From: Ixodes scapularis
Lineage: Eukaryota > Arthropoda > Arachnida > Ixodida > Ixodidae
DNA length: 64,000 bases
Reading direction: 5' to 3'
Assembly (NCBI RefSeq): GCF_016920785.2
Contig: NW_024609857.1
Coordinates: forward strand, 127,279,094 to 127,343,093
This document shows positions 1 to 10,760 of the stretch, in pieces. The notes under the pieces were generated by a model. The model ran no database searches. It saw nothing but the letters and a program-made list of their open reading frames with translations, and was not told the origin of the DNA. Each line of letters begins with the position of its first letter. Position 1 is the stretch's first letter. A program made the position numbers and the translations under genes.

Positions 1-157
1 CAGCGACTCGCGGCGGGTCGCATTTTTATTATCGGCATTAGTTGAGAATGCGACGTCCCACGGACGTAATATTTTGGCTGGGGCCCTCGATAAACTGAAT
101 CGAACAAGTGCACTTGCCCTCAAATCAATTAGAAAGATATTTGCAGACTGTCTTGAG
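1..157 (+). CDS. Putative internal exon of an unidentified gene (partial)
   Basis: One frame (starting at base 2) is open from the window edge to base 157 and is followed at once by a good splice donor, GAG then GTGAGC. It encodes about 52 residues of ordinary soluble-protein composition, including the segments RRVAFLLSALVENATSHG and LNRTSALALKSIRKIFADC. I do not recognise the family. The intron side quickly runs into stops. It could be the end of an exon whose 5' part lies outside the window, or chance. The donor plus the unbroken frame with balanced composition favour a real exon, but weakly. Confidence 0.35.
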
Positions 158-889
158 GTGAGCGGGGTGGTATAATATTTAGATACTTGTATTGCTTATT
201 TAAAGGGCAACTCCTGCCAAAACTCAATATGAAGTAAATTACTGGTATCGCTGTAGTGAATCAAAATTCTAAAATGTTATGGGATATGGACATTAGCCCT
301 ATCTTACCAGTTTACAAGCACTATACGTAAAAATTCGTTTCAGTAAGTTCATTTATTCTAAATGTGACAATGCAATGAAGCATTTGTCCTCCGTAGTATG
401 TTCTCGCATGCGGCACTCTCCGATGCTGCGAACCAAACTCTTAGAAGAAAGGGTATCGATAGTCCCCCCTTAGGGGAGGAACGGTCTTGTAACCTATGTT
501 CCTTTAGAAAGGGAGAAACTTTCGTCCCTGAAGCAGAGAGCGAATAGTTCCTCCGTCGCCTGCATCTCATTATGGCGGCCCCGGATCGAGCAAATCGAGC
601 TCGATGAGGCTTAACGAGGACGCTACGTCTTTCGTACGGGACGAGAAGAGCAGCAAATAAAAGCGAAAACACGAGCTTTCCGCGAACTGTGTTTATTTTG
701 AAGTCAGATTGCCTCTGCAGGCACAGAAACTGGCGCTTCAAAAGCAGTTACTCTGTGTTCTCGTCGTCAGCACTGCGATCTTCAACGGAGACAACCGCTA
801 CCCAGTTACTTGGCGCACTTTACGACTTAACTTTGCTGTTCCTCGATTCACAATTCCTTCGTCAACCACACACCACGGAGAAATGGCGA
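158..889. other. Non-coding stretch, nothing recognised
   Basis: AT-rich sequence up to about 400, then a more GC-balanced stretch. Short open frames on both strands have no recognisable motif. No terminal repeats or tRNA-like boxes were found. The boundary with the LINE on the right is not sharp; LINE-like protein similarity begins somewhere between 890 and 1000. Confidence 0.4.
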
Positions 890-904
890 ACGAATCCGCG
901 AAAC

Positions 905-1353
905 CAAAAGCCGCTTTCAAAAGAACAAACTCGAAGCCGCTGTTTATCGCGTGGCGTGAAAGAAGGCTAAATTGCTTGCCACCAGATGGCAGGGTCAAGC
1001 AGAGTAATTTCTTGATCAATGCGAAAATTCAGAGAAAGGGTGAGGAATGGATGAGTAATCTAAGTAAGAAAGATAGAAACGCAGCCAAGAAGTTTTGGGA
1101 GCACTTGAACTCACTCGGTGAAACGACGCAAGCTAGACAGAGGTTCATACTCTCGCATCAGGGAGATCAATTAGAGGGAGGTGATGCGATACGATATATA
1201 GGAGCAGTGATGGAGGAGACATTTCGGGAACGGGTACATGTGGAAGACAGGAGAACCAAGGGAAGTAGCAGGCCAGCTTGTGACATCGCGGATTTTGGAC
1301 AAAGAGAATGGGAAATCATAAAAAAAATCGTAAGGGTGCAGGTGAGCTGGTGA
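905..1353 (+). pseudogene. LINE A pol, linker segment before the reverse transcriptase
   Basis: An open stretch rich in charged residues, with IQRKGEEWMSNLSKKDRNA followed by KKFWEHLNSLGE, matching the kind of linker found between the endonuclease and reverse transcriptase of LINEs. The frame reaches GELVNINH at 1340-1364 and is then cut by the Penelope-like insertion; the continuation DWEKA...GTSTGTDGIPIKLVKNLG is found from about 2393, after the insertion. The real upstream limit is unclear; the residues encoded at 709-890 may not belong to the element. Confidence 0.6.
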
Positions 1354-1365
1354 ATATTAACCATA

Positions 1366-1418
1366 TTGAATTAACCTGAGACTGGGGTAGAGAAGAAACA
1401 TCAAAACGTAGAAGGGAC
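1366..1418 (+). repeat. Left 53-bp inverted end of PLE-A
   Basis: Starts TTGAATTAACCTGAGACTGG and is matched in reverse complement by 2333-2385 with a single difference (CG against CA). Confidence 0.85.
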
Positions 1419-1767
1419 CGCTTTGCTGTAATCCCTCATTTTCATGACATCTCTCACAACCTGAAGGCATGTGTGAGGCAGTTTGGAGTAGACACTCTCT
1501 TTAGTTCAGATTTCAGATTAAGTAAACTGACGCCATTTCAAACAGGTGTGAATGAGTGCAAAAAGGCTCATCGGAAAAAAATCGGTATGTTGCGAGACTG
1601 GTGTTGTGTATGAGATCCCATTAGAGTGTGGATTTAAGTATGTAGGACAGACGTCACGCTGCATAAATGACAGATTAAACGACCATAAAAGAATCGTTAA
1701 GGACAATGCAGAAAACTCGGAAATAGCGAAACATATTCATGAATGTAACAACTGCACGGCACTCTAG
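1419..1767 (+). pseudogene. PLE-A polyprotein C-terminus with GIY-YIG endonuclease
   Basis: Translation of 1431-1560 gives HFHDISHNLKACVRQFGVD and then a degenerate KLTPFQTGVNECKKAH, the usual connector before the endonuclease of Penelope elements. A one-base shift later (from about 1580) comes the GIY-YIG-type domain: GVVYEIPLECG, KYVGQTSRCINDRLNDHK, then HIHECNNC. The VY...VG pair stands for GIY-YIG, and the conserved Arg of RCINDR is present. In the family this nuclease nicks target DNA for reverse transcription. The frame stops at 1767 and there are earlier frameshifts, so the copy is not functional. Confidence 0.75.
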
Positions 1768-2332
1768 TCCGAGACGAAAATAATACACAAAGAGAGGAAC
1801 GATGTAAAGAGAGTACCAAGGGAGACCGTGCGGTTAAAATGTCTAGGCAACTGCATAAGTCAGGCTTCACTACAGTTTGGAAGCAATTCAAAAAGCTTTC
1901 TAAAAGTGTAATTTTTTAATTTTGTCATTTAGGTTGTTTTAAGTGCTTGTGATTTTTCAAAAGCTTGTAAAACTTTTTTGCTTTGTGTGGCTCTCCACGT
2001 GTATTGGCCCAACTATGGTTTCAGTGTTTGTTTTCTTTGTTTTTTTATGCGGAGAGGGCGTGTTGGGATTCAGAAGTATGAACTGTGTATAGAATAGTAG
2101 GGGAAGAGATCCTTTCGTTCAAGTTTGAGGGTGGATGGATGTTGCCTTATCGCGTCGACCTGTAAACGTTGTCAACGTTCTTGCATTGTGTGATGAAGGC
2201 TATGGCGCTTGATCTGTATAGACTTCGTCCTTTTGTGTTGGTGGAGATGACCTTGAGATTGAGACTATATAAGGAGAGGTGGACTAAATAAATGAGTTAG
2301 CTGAGTTTGAGACGTCGTCCAGTCTATTTTCT

Positions 2333-2385
2333 GTCCCTTCTATGTTTTGATGTTTCTTCTCTACCCCAGTCTCAGGTTAATTCAA
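2333..2385 (-). repeat. Right 53-bp inverted end of PLE-A
   Basis: Reverse complement of 1366-1418 with one mismatch. It ends at the point where the LINE A reading frame resumes. Confidence 0.85.
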
Positions 2386-2389
2386 CATG

Positions 2390-4261
2390 GTTAAGACTGG
2401 GAAAAGGCGGAACGAAGAGTCCCTAGTGGCACGTCGACAGGCACAGATGGTATCCCAATCAAGCTGGTGAAGAATTTAGGTCCCAAATCTAAGGCAAAAC
2501 TAAGGGAGGTAGTGAGCACTATGATAACAAAAGGAAATATTCCAGATGAATGGAGGCTTAGTAGGATTAGCATGATATATAAGGGAAAGGGAGATAAGTC
2601 TGATATTAGGAATTATCGTCTCATAACCGTGACACCAGATATTTACAGGTTGGTAATGCAGATTATAAACAACAGACTGGAGGAAGGGGTAGATTGCGAG
2701 GGCATACTGGGCGAGTTACAGAACGGGTTTTGGAAACAAAGAAGGTTGGAGGACAATTTATTTTCTCTAACACAGTGTATAGAAATAGCGCAAAAAGAAA
2801 ACAGACAGCTCTAGCTGGCATTTCTGGATATCAGGGTGCCTATGACAATGTGAACCAAAGGAACCTGTGGGACATAGTGGAGAGCTTAAACCTAGATGAA
2901 GGACTAACAGCACTATTAAGGAACATTTACAAAGATAATAAGGTGATTATAACATGGGAAGGAAAGGCGACAGGGAAAATAGAGATAAGACGAGGCCTTA
3001 GGCAGGGGTGCCCGTTATCGCCTTTGCTGTTTATGTTGTATCTAAGAGGATTGGAGGATAGACTAGGGAAGAGTGGGCTTGGATTCGACCTTTCGTACAG
3101 TAAGCTAGGCCAAAAAATTCAGCAATCCTTACCGTGATTGATGTATGCGGATGATATCGCACTAAAGGCTTACAACAGGACAGAGTTGCAGGAAATAATG
3201 AGCATCTGTGGTAGGGAAAAAGAGAAATTAGGTTTAGAATTCAGTAGTGAAAAATGAGCAGTCATGATTTTTAATGATGATGAAGTTGAGAGGCTGAAGA
3301 TACAGAATATTACATTTGAGAGAGCTAGTAAATACAAGTATCTAGGAGTATGGATATGCGATTGTGGAGAATATCTCAGTGAGCATGAAAAGTATATAAT
3401 GGGTAAGGGCAACAGAAATGCAGCTGTAATGAAAAATAGAGCACTTTGGAATTACAACAGGTATGAGGTGGTGAGAGAGATGTGGAAAGGGGTCATGGTG
3501 CCTGGCTTGACGTTTGAAAACACAGTGCTATACATGAAATCCGAAGTGCATGCAAGACTAGAAATAAAACAGCGCGGAGTAGGTAGGCTGGCTTTGGGGG
3601 CACATTGCAAAACGCCAAACCAGGGAGTACAAGGAGACATGGGATGGGCGTCATTTGAGAGCAGGGAAGCGGTGAGCAAGATAGAATTTGAGTATCGGTT
3701 GAGGCAAATGGATGGGGAGCAATGGGCACGGAAGGTTTTCAGCTATTTTTACATGAGGAGTATAGACACGAAGTGAAGACAGCGCACTAGGAAATTAAAA
3801 GGAAAGTTTTTAGGCTATAGTGGAGATACGGAAGAGCAAGTCTCAGTTAAGAAAAAGTTAAGGCCACAGAAAGAGATCGGTGGCTAGAGGGAATGGAGAC
3901 AAAGACGGCTCTGGAAAGCTATAGATTAAACAAAACAGTTTTTGCCAAAGAAAGCATTTATGACAATTCTAGGGGAAACTCATTGTTGTTTGAGGCGATG
4001 ACGGGTGTTCTGCGAACCAGAACACACAGAGCGAAGTATCAGGAAATGGATGCAGTGTGCATTGCTGGTGGAGAGGAGGACAAGATGGCTGAGCACTTGA
4101 TACTCTACTGTAAAAGTCTTCACCCTATGCCTACCGAAGACAACATATATTTAATAAAGTCATTGGGTTTGAGAGACAGCGAAGGGAGAGTGGATTTCAA
4201 GACTGTAGAGATTACAAAGCAAAAATTAAGTGAATGGTGGCAGAAAGATAGAGAAAACTAG
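2390..4261 (+). pseudogene. LINE A reverse transcriptase and C-terminal zinc-binding region
   Basis: The reverse transcriptase is read across three frames: GTDGIPIKLVKNLG and LSRISMIYKGKGDKSDIRNY (2450-2620), ELQNGFWKQRRLEDNLFSLTQ (2716-2780), AYDNVNQRNLW, LRQGCPLSPLLFMLYL (about 2998-3045) and the catalytic MYADD at 3142-3156. An in-frame stop precedes 3264. The region downstream runs through YKYLGVWI and ends with CIAGGEEDKMAEHLILYC, a Cys/His finger-like motif typical of the C-terminus of several LINE clades. In life the protein would make cDNA primed by nicked target DNA. Multiple frameshifts (about 2800, 3137, 3255, 3780-3890) show an old copy. Confidence 0.8.
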
Positions 4262-4423
4262 GTGTTTTCTTATTAACTGATGGAAAGGAATTTTTTATAG
4301 CCTGACTTTTTTTGCAGTGCGGAGTGAATATAGATTTCACATTCAAATATTCTAAGCTGAAATGGTAAACAAAATGGCTAGGTGGCGTAGGCTACCGCCC
4401 CTATCCAAAGAGCTCAACCGGTT

Positions 4424-4443
4424 TCATCCATCCATCCATCCAT
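4424..4443 (+). repeat. (CATC)n tail of LINE A
   Basis: Five CATC units at the 3' end of the LINE, the usual simple-repeat tail of such elements. Confidence 0.8.
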
Positions 4444-6583
4444 TGCAAGTAGCTAGGCTGGGTGGTGCTAGGTACCGCCCAATTCATGTTCTGCAAAAAT
4501 ATTTTTATTTCTTCACGCCACCATTGCGCTTTGGGATCTTCGGGAACCTCTATTATACACACATGTAGACACATTGCACATACTACAAGCATCAGCTGAG
4601 CATGCACTAAGCGCATACACATACAGGGCACATACAAGCGTCAATACAATGGCACGCTAACCCGACCACTACATCCGAGCTCTGCGTTTCCGTCTTTTAT
4701 ACTGGCCGTTTTGAACGTACGGAATCTGTCGGTGACTGCCTAAGCAATAAAAATATTCCCAACACGTTGATTTTTTTCCTGCAATGTCATACCTCTGAGA
4801 GTATCTTGAATGGCTCAGGGGATGAATATTTTAATTAAAAAAAAACGCTCGATTATGCCGTAATTATTTGAAATGCAATAAATCAAGCCGCTCCATTGCG
4901 GTTCCAAGCCATGAGTTTGTTTTCTTCGCAGGGCACGCCGTAGCCAGTATTTTTATTGTAGTGTTTGTTTTTCTATTTGTGCTTTTCGCGCACGGCTGCA
5001 ATGGCCGTCTTCAATTGATCTCTGTAAAGCGGATATTCACTCAGCTGAAAGTGATGCTTCACGGGCAGAGAAATCGCTTTTCCATCAACTTGAATGCAGT
5101 CAAAGCCGTGATTTGTGGCAGGTGTTAAGTGTACCGAGCTACTCCGTGGCGAGCTCGAAAACTTCTAGCGCTCATTCCAGCGCACCACTTGGAGGGCAGT
5201 TTCTTCAGGAACCGTATACCATATTTAAAAAGAAAAATAAAGGATAACTTTTTTTCGATTTTACCTACTATTTTTTGTAATGCTAAAATTCCGCACTGTA
5301 AATATATGTACTTTCCGTCATATTTTCGTACTGTTCAGTCCTTTCCCCAGAGCGCACTCGCACTCGGGGAGGAGACAACCGACAGTCACATTGGCCACTG
5401 TACGATAGAAGCTTACCGTTCAGACCAGCGTTCCAACATGACTATCCGCACGTCGATTGATTGCACCTAATCCCTCAAGTGGTCTTAAACTCTTTAAAGT
5501 AAAGCGGAATGTCAACCTGCGACACCCCGCTCCTCCTATCACGGCCCGAGTAGCGGCATCAATGCCCGACAGTTTACGTCGTCTCATCTTGTTTTTACAC
5601 CACTGATACCCGAACACACGGTCACATCGGCGATAATCCTAGTCTTCTGTTCACAACGCACAACACTGCCATAAAAATGTTGCAGCTATGTTGCTGACAC
5701 GCAGAAAAACAGAACCACGTTGATTGCCGGTTGGCACTTGGCATCGTAATACAGAACCGAACTCTGCACGGAAGGCACCCAGGCAGCCGTCAGCAAAACC
5801 TGCCGGTCTTGGACGCAGTTCCTGCGATTTCCCTAACCTGTGTCGAAAAAGTCGACACAGTTCCTCGTGGTTCCGCGTGGGTCCCGCAATCCCAAGGAGG
5901 TCATAAATACTAGGAGGGGGCTCGTTGAAATATATGTGAAGCCTAGTCATAAAAAGTTTAAACGATATTGTGCCCAACGTGACCACAGATATTTCTGGTA
6001 ATTGGTGCGCGTGACACGTCACGTGCGTGATGGATGTTTGATTGTAGAAGGGTTCCTTGCATGCTTGCGCGCGCTCCTTCTGGTAGGTTTTATGAGATCG
6101 AAGTATAGACGCTTTGCAGCAGCTGTGCATGGACGCCGCCATAACTGACCTTCAGTTTTTGTTTCCTCTTATTTCGTTTATTTCACTTCATCATTACCAT
6201 AGCAGGCCAGGTTATTGCCACATTAGATTCAACTGTGTTTTTTTCTAAAGCATCGGCCTTTGTAGAGGATCGTCAACTACCGTTTCAGTTGCTCGGCATC
6301 TCGGTAACACAAGAGAAGGTCAGCAATGGCGGCTGTAATTTGGCGCGTGTGTAAAGCGTCTATAGGCGTGAAGCAAGCAAGCAAGCAAGCAAGCGGTTGA
6401 GATTATAATGCAATTAAATGCAAAGGTGCAAGCGAGGTTGAGGCGGATCACGAGCAGACGACACACCGCTGCTCGTACACGGGACGATCAGGGCAATCGC
6501 CGCAAAGGAAAAAACGAAAGCCTGGCGTCGCCGGGGTGGCTGGTGCCACGGTGGCCGGGACGCTAATTTCCTCCGGCTACGGG
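4444..6583. other. Intergenic stretch, no gene recognised
   Basis: No protein family, tRNA-like box or terminal repeat could be supported. Open frames up to 163 residues at 5651-6142 on the minus strand have no motif and look like chance. It holds a (GCAA)n microsatellite at 6371-6394. Confidence 0.45.
6371..6394. repeat. (GCAA)n microsatellite
   Basis: Six tandem AAGC/GCAA units with no interruption. Confidence 0.9.
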
Positions 6584-6790
6584 ATGGGCGCTTGCAGCGT
6601 GGTCGGCTGCCGCAATCGGACTGGCTTTTCTTCAGCGGGTGTTATTTTTCATTGGTAAGCCCTTGGCGTATTACACACACATAGTTTTACGGTAACAGGA
6701 ATTGATCAACAATTCTCTTAGATTTCCGACGGTCGCCGAACTGCGGAAACAATGGTCGCGGCGGTGGCTAGACCCCATCGAAGTGGAGCG
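6584..6790 (+). pseudogene. THAP-domain relic, two exons with a nonsense codon at the splice
   Basis: ATG at 6584 opens MGACSVVGCRNRTGFSSAG and VIFH, which fits the start of a THAP zinc finger (Cys-x3-Cys, then FHRFP). A donor GTAAGC follows at 6655. An acceptor (ttctcttag, ending 6721) leads to FPTVAELRKQW, the next conserved THAP segment including the invariant Trp. Joining the exons gives CAT-TGA-TTT-CCG where the family has His-Arg-Phe-Pro, so the Arg codon CGA seems to have become TGA. The later CxxH half of the finger is not seen. THAP domains bind DNA and occur in host regulators and P-element-like transposases; which one this derives from cannot be told. Confidence 0.55.
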
Positions 6791-8589
6791 TGGTGTGCTC
6801 CGTGCACTTCCAATTGTCAATAGAACATCTTTCAACTTCGAGTGAAGTGAGTTGGTTCAATTTGTCACGACAGCAATAAAACGTCCCTGTGTACGACCTG
6901 CATAGCGGCCGCAATGAAAGGAAAAAGCCAATACGTATCGTAGCGTGATATAACATATGAGAGCGATGATAGCGCAGTTATCATTTGCAGGGGAGCGCGG
7001 AAATCATCGCCGTAAAAATTCGAAAGCATTGGTCCAACCTGTCGGGTCGACATAGTTACGCACTCATGTGTGTATATAATTTACTCTTGCTTTGGCTACT
7101 GCAGAAATTAGTGGCCAGAAGATAAAGAGAATACTCACCGCAGATGCACGGTACATAACCAAAAACATGCCAACAGCGCTAACGTTCCACGTTGCATACT
7201 ATATTTTTCAGGATGGTAACGGTCTGTAGAAAAAAGAAGGCATAACGAAGCGCAGCAGGCGCAGAGTCGGTCGGCTGTGCGCAGGCCACAGTTTGTGGCT
7301 GTGATGACTGATGAATGAAACCCACCAGCACCACGCTCCCTGCTACCCGCAACCATTAAGTACGCGACGGTCACGTGCTGGGCCGATAAGTGAGGAGGGT
7401 AAGGAGGAAAATGAAAAAGAGGCGAGGCGTCAGGGGAGCATGGATTGTGGAGGCTACGCAGCTGACGTCATGCCCCCCCCCCCCTCCTACCTTTCTGATC
7501 TCCGTGCGCAATCCAGAGACGGCCATCTTACCCAGTGTATGTAGCGCTGCTGGGACTGCTCCGGAACTTTGCTGTTTTTAGCGGCTTCGTTTGCTCGTTT
7601 GATAAAATTAGTGGTAAAAACGTCAATGCAACCGAAATGTTCTGCACGTTTGAACTAGAAGACGGAATTACAGGTGGCCTTCGCTGCCGCTGAAGCTCAA
7701 TCAACTTAACAACATTTATTAAACAACGTGCGCGAGGTGTCCGAAAAACGAAACCGAGGGCGAAAGCTTTCTCCCGTCTGCCTGGAGAAGGAGACAAACG
7801 TCTCTCTCGTTCCTCCCTTCTTCTCGTGCCCGCTTGTGGGCGCGTCAGTAAAGGGGGGAAGACGCGCCGTGTCTACCTTTTTCCTCAATTTTTTCTTAGA
7901 GTGTACGCATGTGATATGATGTAGGGTTTCAAATCAGTAATGCTAGATTAGGGAATTAATTATTAGTACAATAAGCGCTATTTTTGTATGCCTGAATTAT
8001 CATTTCAGCCTAAAAGTCAACAAAACCAACCCCCACCTGTCGACGCGGAGAGCATTGGCGACATTAGTCGGTTGTTGCGCCATCAGATACTTTCGTCAGC
8101 ATACGGACGCCATAGTTAGAAATTCAAAGTTTTTATTTCTACCTTTTAACCTAGGTAAGTGTGTTCAGTAAAAGTTTGATACACTTCAAGCACATTTTCC
8201 CGCCATTCCTGTACAACGATCTTGGCTCAATACGTTAAGAAACCTATTCATGCTATGTCCCCAAAGAGCCAACGATCCCTTTTACTTACGCTGTATATAG
8301 AGTGAGAATAAAGAAATGTTAGCAGCAGCTCGGTTTTGAGCAAATACATATTTGACAGGTTTTATCTGTATTTCATAATAACACACATTTTTCGGTTGCT
8401 AAGGTTACAAAGGGCACAAGAGATCTCGTCGACATCCGTACAAGAAAAGAACCTAATTGATGTACCTCGACACATACAGCAGTGCATTACTGTCACTACT
8501 GTGGCAACTGCCAACCAAGTTAATAAAGTAATCGTTAAGCTTGTTGGGTAGCGATTATCTTAAGTGTTTAGAATGTTGGCATGGTATTG
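6791..8589. other. Intergenic stretch with a poly-C tract
   Basis: No gene recognised. A C13 run lies at 7471-7483. Open frames at 7311-7919 and 8336-8551 lack motifs. The sequence from about 8590 onward is Penelope-like. Confidence 0.4.
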
Positions 8590-9177
8590 GCATGGTGCTC
8601 TCGGAAGGTATCTTTGAGGAGAAGTCGAGACAGCCATCGCAAAAAACTTCAGGCAGGTGAAGGAAGTGTCCCCCAGCAAGATTAAAGTGGCAGCCAAAGA
8701 ATTGTGTCAACACCTGGAGCTGACCAGCCTGGCAAACAAGGTTCAACAGGCCAAGAAGCCCCTAAGCGCGTTTTTCACCGCAAAAACGCACTAAGTAAAA
8801 TGTCCGCTCAGGGCCATCGTGACTGAAAGAGACTCTTGGCAGAAGGAAGTGGGAGGATACCTTAGCAGGTAGCTAGACAATTTGTCCTTAGGGGCCCATT
8901 CCTATTCCGGAACTCCGAGGTGGTCTCACAGTTTTTTTTCTGAAGGGACTCGGAGTTATAGCGGAGGTTTTTAAGTAGACGTGGTAGGCCTGTTCTATTC
9001 AGTGCCGCATGATCAACTGTTCCTCGCCGTTAGGCGTTGCATTGGAAAAAATAGCGAGACTTCCTTCAGGAGTTCTATCGGTATGAGCTTTGAGTCTTTA
9101 ATGAAAATGCTAACTTTATATTTTTTCTTAACTGTTGTGCCCTTTGATAATAACTTCTTTGCCAAAAGCAAGGGATA

Positions 9178-9594
9178 TGGCCGCGCGCGTAGCTTGCCAA
9201 GTGGGCAGAGCGGCCGTGGTCTAACGGTTATCGTGCTTGCCCCCACGCGAAGACCCAGGTTTTGATTCCTGGGCGCCACGCGTCTTTTATTTATTCTTAA
9301 AATTTACTGTTCTGGTAAATTCGAGAACTCTCTTGCATCTTCGAGGTTAGAATGTTCTATGCGCGAACCTTCTACGCCGATTGTTCGAGAAGCCCACGCG
9401 TGTACAAAAGGGGCTCCGCGTGGCTAGCCGCAGTCAGTCTCGCCCAAGCGCTCGACCCTGCGATTTCGCCGACATCGACGCCCGCGATGCTCTGCTGTTT
9501 TCTTCTCTTCCCTTTTTGTTTTGGGCACAAGTTTGCCCCATTAAACGTTTAGTTTCTTCAGTTATTATCGCCTCATCAATAGTCATTCGTGACA
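9178..9594 (+). mobile_element. Solo LTR of the Gypsy A family inside PLE-B
   Basis: This 417-bp segment resembles, in plus orientation, the LTRs found in minus orientation at 28377-28767 and 34723-35180. Shared blocks include the start GGCCGCGCGCGTAGC, a tRNA-Gly-like module, AGAATGTTCTATGCGC, the GACGCCCGCGATGCTCTG block, GGGCACAAGTTTGCC, CATTAAACGTTTA and the end CGTGACA. No internal Gypsy sequence is attached, so it is a solo LTR left by recombination between two LTRs. It is flanked by ATAT-containing sequence (gatat / atat). The Penelope frame KSKG | CIGSRVAPV resumes directly after it. Confidence 0.8.
9208..9280 (+). promoter_or_regulatory. tRNA-Gly-like Pol III module in the solo LTR
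   Basis: Contains a box A-like TGGTCTAACGG and a decayed box B GGTTTTGATTCC, spaced as in a tRNA gene, plus CTTGCC...CACGCG around the anticodon region. It is not a working tRNA: stems are imperfect. The same module sits in both LTRs of Gypsy A. Confidence 0.6.
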
Positions 9595-10760
9595 ATATGC
9601 ATCGGGTCACGAGTCGCGCCAGTGTTGTGTGATATATTCTTAGCGGCATGTATCAGAGGAATATCCGAAGGCTTAGACATGGGAACGAACTTCAAGGCTT
9701 TTCGCTGCGTGGATGATGTTTTGGTGCTTGTGTGACATCCCCACGTCTGTAACGACGACATTATCAATAGAACTATAGCTGTTTTTTCCTCTAAATCACA
9801 TGGCCTCACCTTCACCCACCAAACTATGGTTTCAAGACGGCTGCATTTCTTGGATTTAAACTTGCACTTCGAAGAGGTCCACGTATGCTGAAAGTACCAG
9901 CCACGCTCGAAGAAAGGCGTTTTGCCTTTTTCGAGGATTGTGTCGTCGTTGATGACAGCCTCCCTAGACAAGCCGTGTAGGCATAACATGGGCGAAAACT
10001 TTCTTTACCAGTTGTGACGCCTTAACACTGTGTGCTATCCAGAGTGTTTCTTGAAAGAAGTTGCAGAAACCCTGGTTTCAAAGGTTAAAAAAAGAAACGG
10101 AGGGGAAGCCGCCGACCAGGGAACAGAGACGAGACCGGTGGTAACCCACCCTCGTCCACGTGCTGTCCCACAGCCCAAAAAGAGTCGCCGCACACTTTGA
10201 GGTGCCCGTGGTATTCTCTTCTCCGTCAGAATTGTCCAGTGTGTGCTCAAAAATTAATAAAAAAAGGCAAAAAAAAAAAAAAAGCTGACTCTTGCGCCAA
10301 GAAACACGCCGCGCAGTACATTCGATGCGCAACGTCAGTTGCCTACAAAATACCTATGACTTGCGGAAAGAGCGTATATAGGGCAAACGGGGAGGTGCAT
10401 CAACGACAGGGCATGGGAGCATGTTCTATCTGCTAGAAAGTTTCTATCGGGTAATCTAGCAATTAACTTTAATAGGTGTCCGTGTGCGCCTTATCTTGAC
10501 GAGACAAAAATAATTAGGAAACTAAAAGAAAAGAAAAACTGAGAGAGAATTGTTTGAGGCCTAATGCTCTGTAGTAAAGCGAGAGGATAGCTGCGTAAGT
10601 GCACCATCAGTGCACTTAACTGAGAAAGAGTTTGGCATTTTGTGACGGAAGCTCGAATTTGTGTGCACATAGTAATTAGTGTTTCAATAAACGTTCAGTT
10701 GTAAGTTAGCGCTTGGTCCTGTTTCGTCTTCATCGTGTCCTCGTTTTTGAGGCGCTTTAC

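Larger units (their letters stand above)
1366..2385 (+). mobile_element. PLE-A: 5'-truncated Penelope-like element with 53-bp inverted ends
   Basis: This 1,020-bp insertion splits LINE A inside its pol frame. Its first 53 bases (1366-1418) are the inverted complement of its last 53 (2333-2385) with one mismatch, so it looks transposon-like at the ends. Between them lies the C-terminal part of a Penelope polyprotein and a 3' untranslated tail with a TATA-like tatataagg at about 2265. Such inverted ends are known for PLEs, where a short copy of one end is joined in reverse orientation at the other. The left inverted segment joins directly to coding sequence, consistent with a 5' inversion during insertion. 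Only a short possible target duplication (CAT) is seen. Confidence 0.75.
890..4443 (+). mobile_element. LINE A: decayed non-LTR retrotransposon, split by a Penelope-like element
   Basis: A 5'-truncated non-LTR retrotransposon in plus orientation. In order it shows the linker before the reverse transcriptase (about 900-1360), an interruption (1366-2385), the reverse transcriptase (2390-3260), the thumb and C-terminal region (3264-4261), and a 3' end with a short GGTGGCGTAGGCTACCGCCC hairpin followed by (CATC)n at 4424-4443. Several frameshifts and stops break the reading frame, so it is dead. It appears to belong to the apurinic-endonuclease LINEs common in ticks; I do not assign a clade. A similar GGTGG-CTA-CCGCCC hairpin recurs just downstream (4448-4481), perhaps a second tail. 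Confidence 0.8.
8590..10760 (+). mobile_element. PLE-B: decayed Penelope-like element split by a solo LTR
   Basis: A long Penelope relic in plus orientation. Pieces read in order are KEVSPSKIKVAAKELCQHLE and FFTAKTH (8650-8795), CPLRAIVTERDSWQKEVGGY (about 8800-8860), VGLFYSVPHDQLFLAVRRC (about 8984), FAKSKG (9160-9175), a 417-bp solo LTR, then CIGSRVAPVLCDIFLAA and FKAFRCVDDVLVLV (9600-9735), LTFTHQT...LHFLDLNLHFE (about 9805-9870), then VPVVFSSPSELSSVCSKIN (about 10202) and a degenerate GIY-YIG region VAYKIPMTCGKSVY (10340-10382). The 3' end carries gtaagttagcgcttggtcctg (about 10700), shared with other PLE tails. Stops and frameshifts throughout. Confidence 0.75.

Noticed and set aside
5651..6142. 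163-residue minus-strand open frame
   Set aside because: Composition and lack of motifs suggest chance; the opposite strand is open over the same stretch as well.
7300..7325. Hammerhead-ribozyme-like core (CTGATGA...GAAAC)
   Set aside because: Only two bases separate the two core halves, too short for stem II, and no pairing arms were seen around it.
9208..9280. Functional tRNA gene
   Set aside because: The arms do not fold as a canonical tRNA, box B is decayed and the sequence lies inside an LTR; the same holds for 28663-28738 and 35039-35110.
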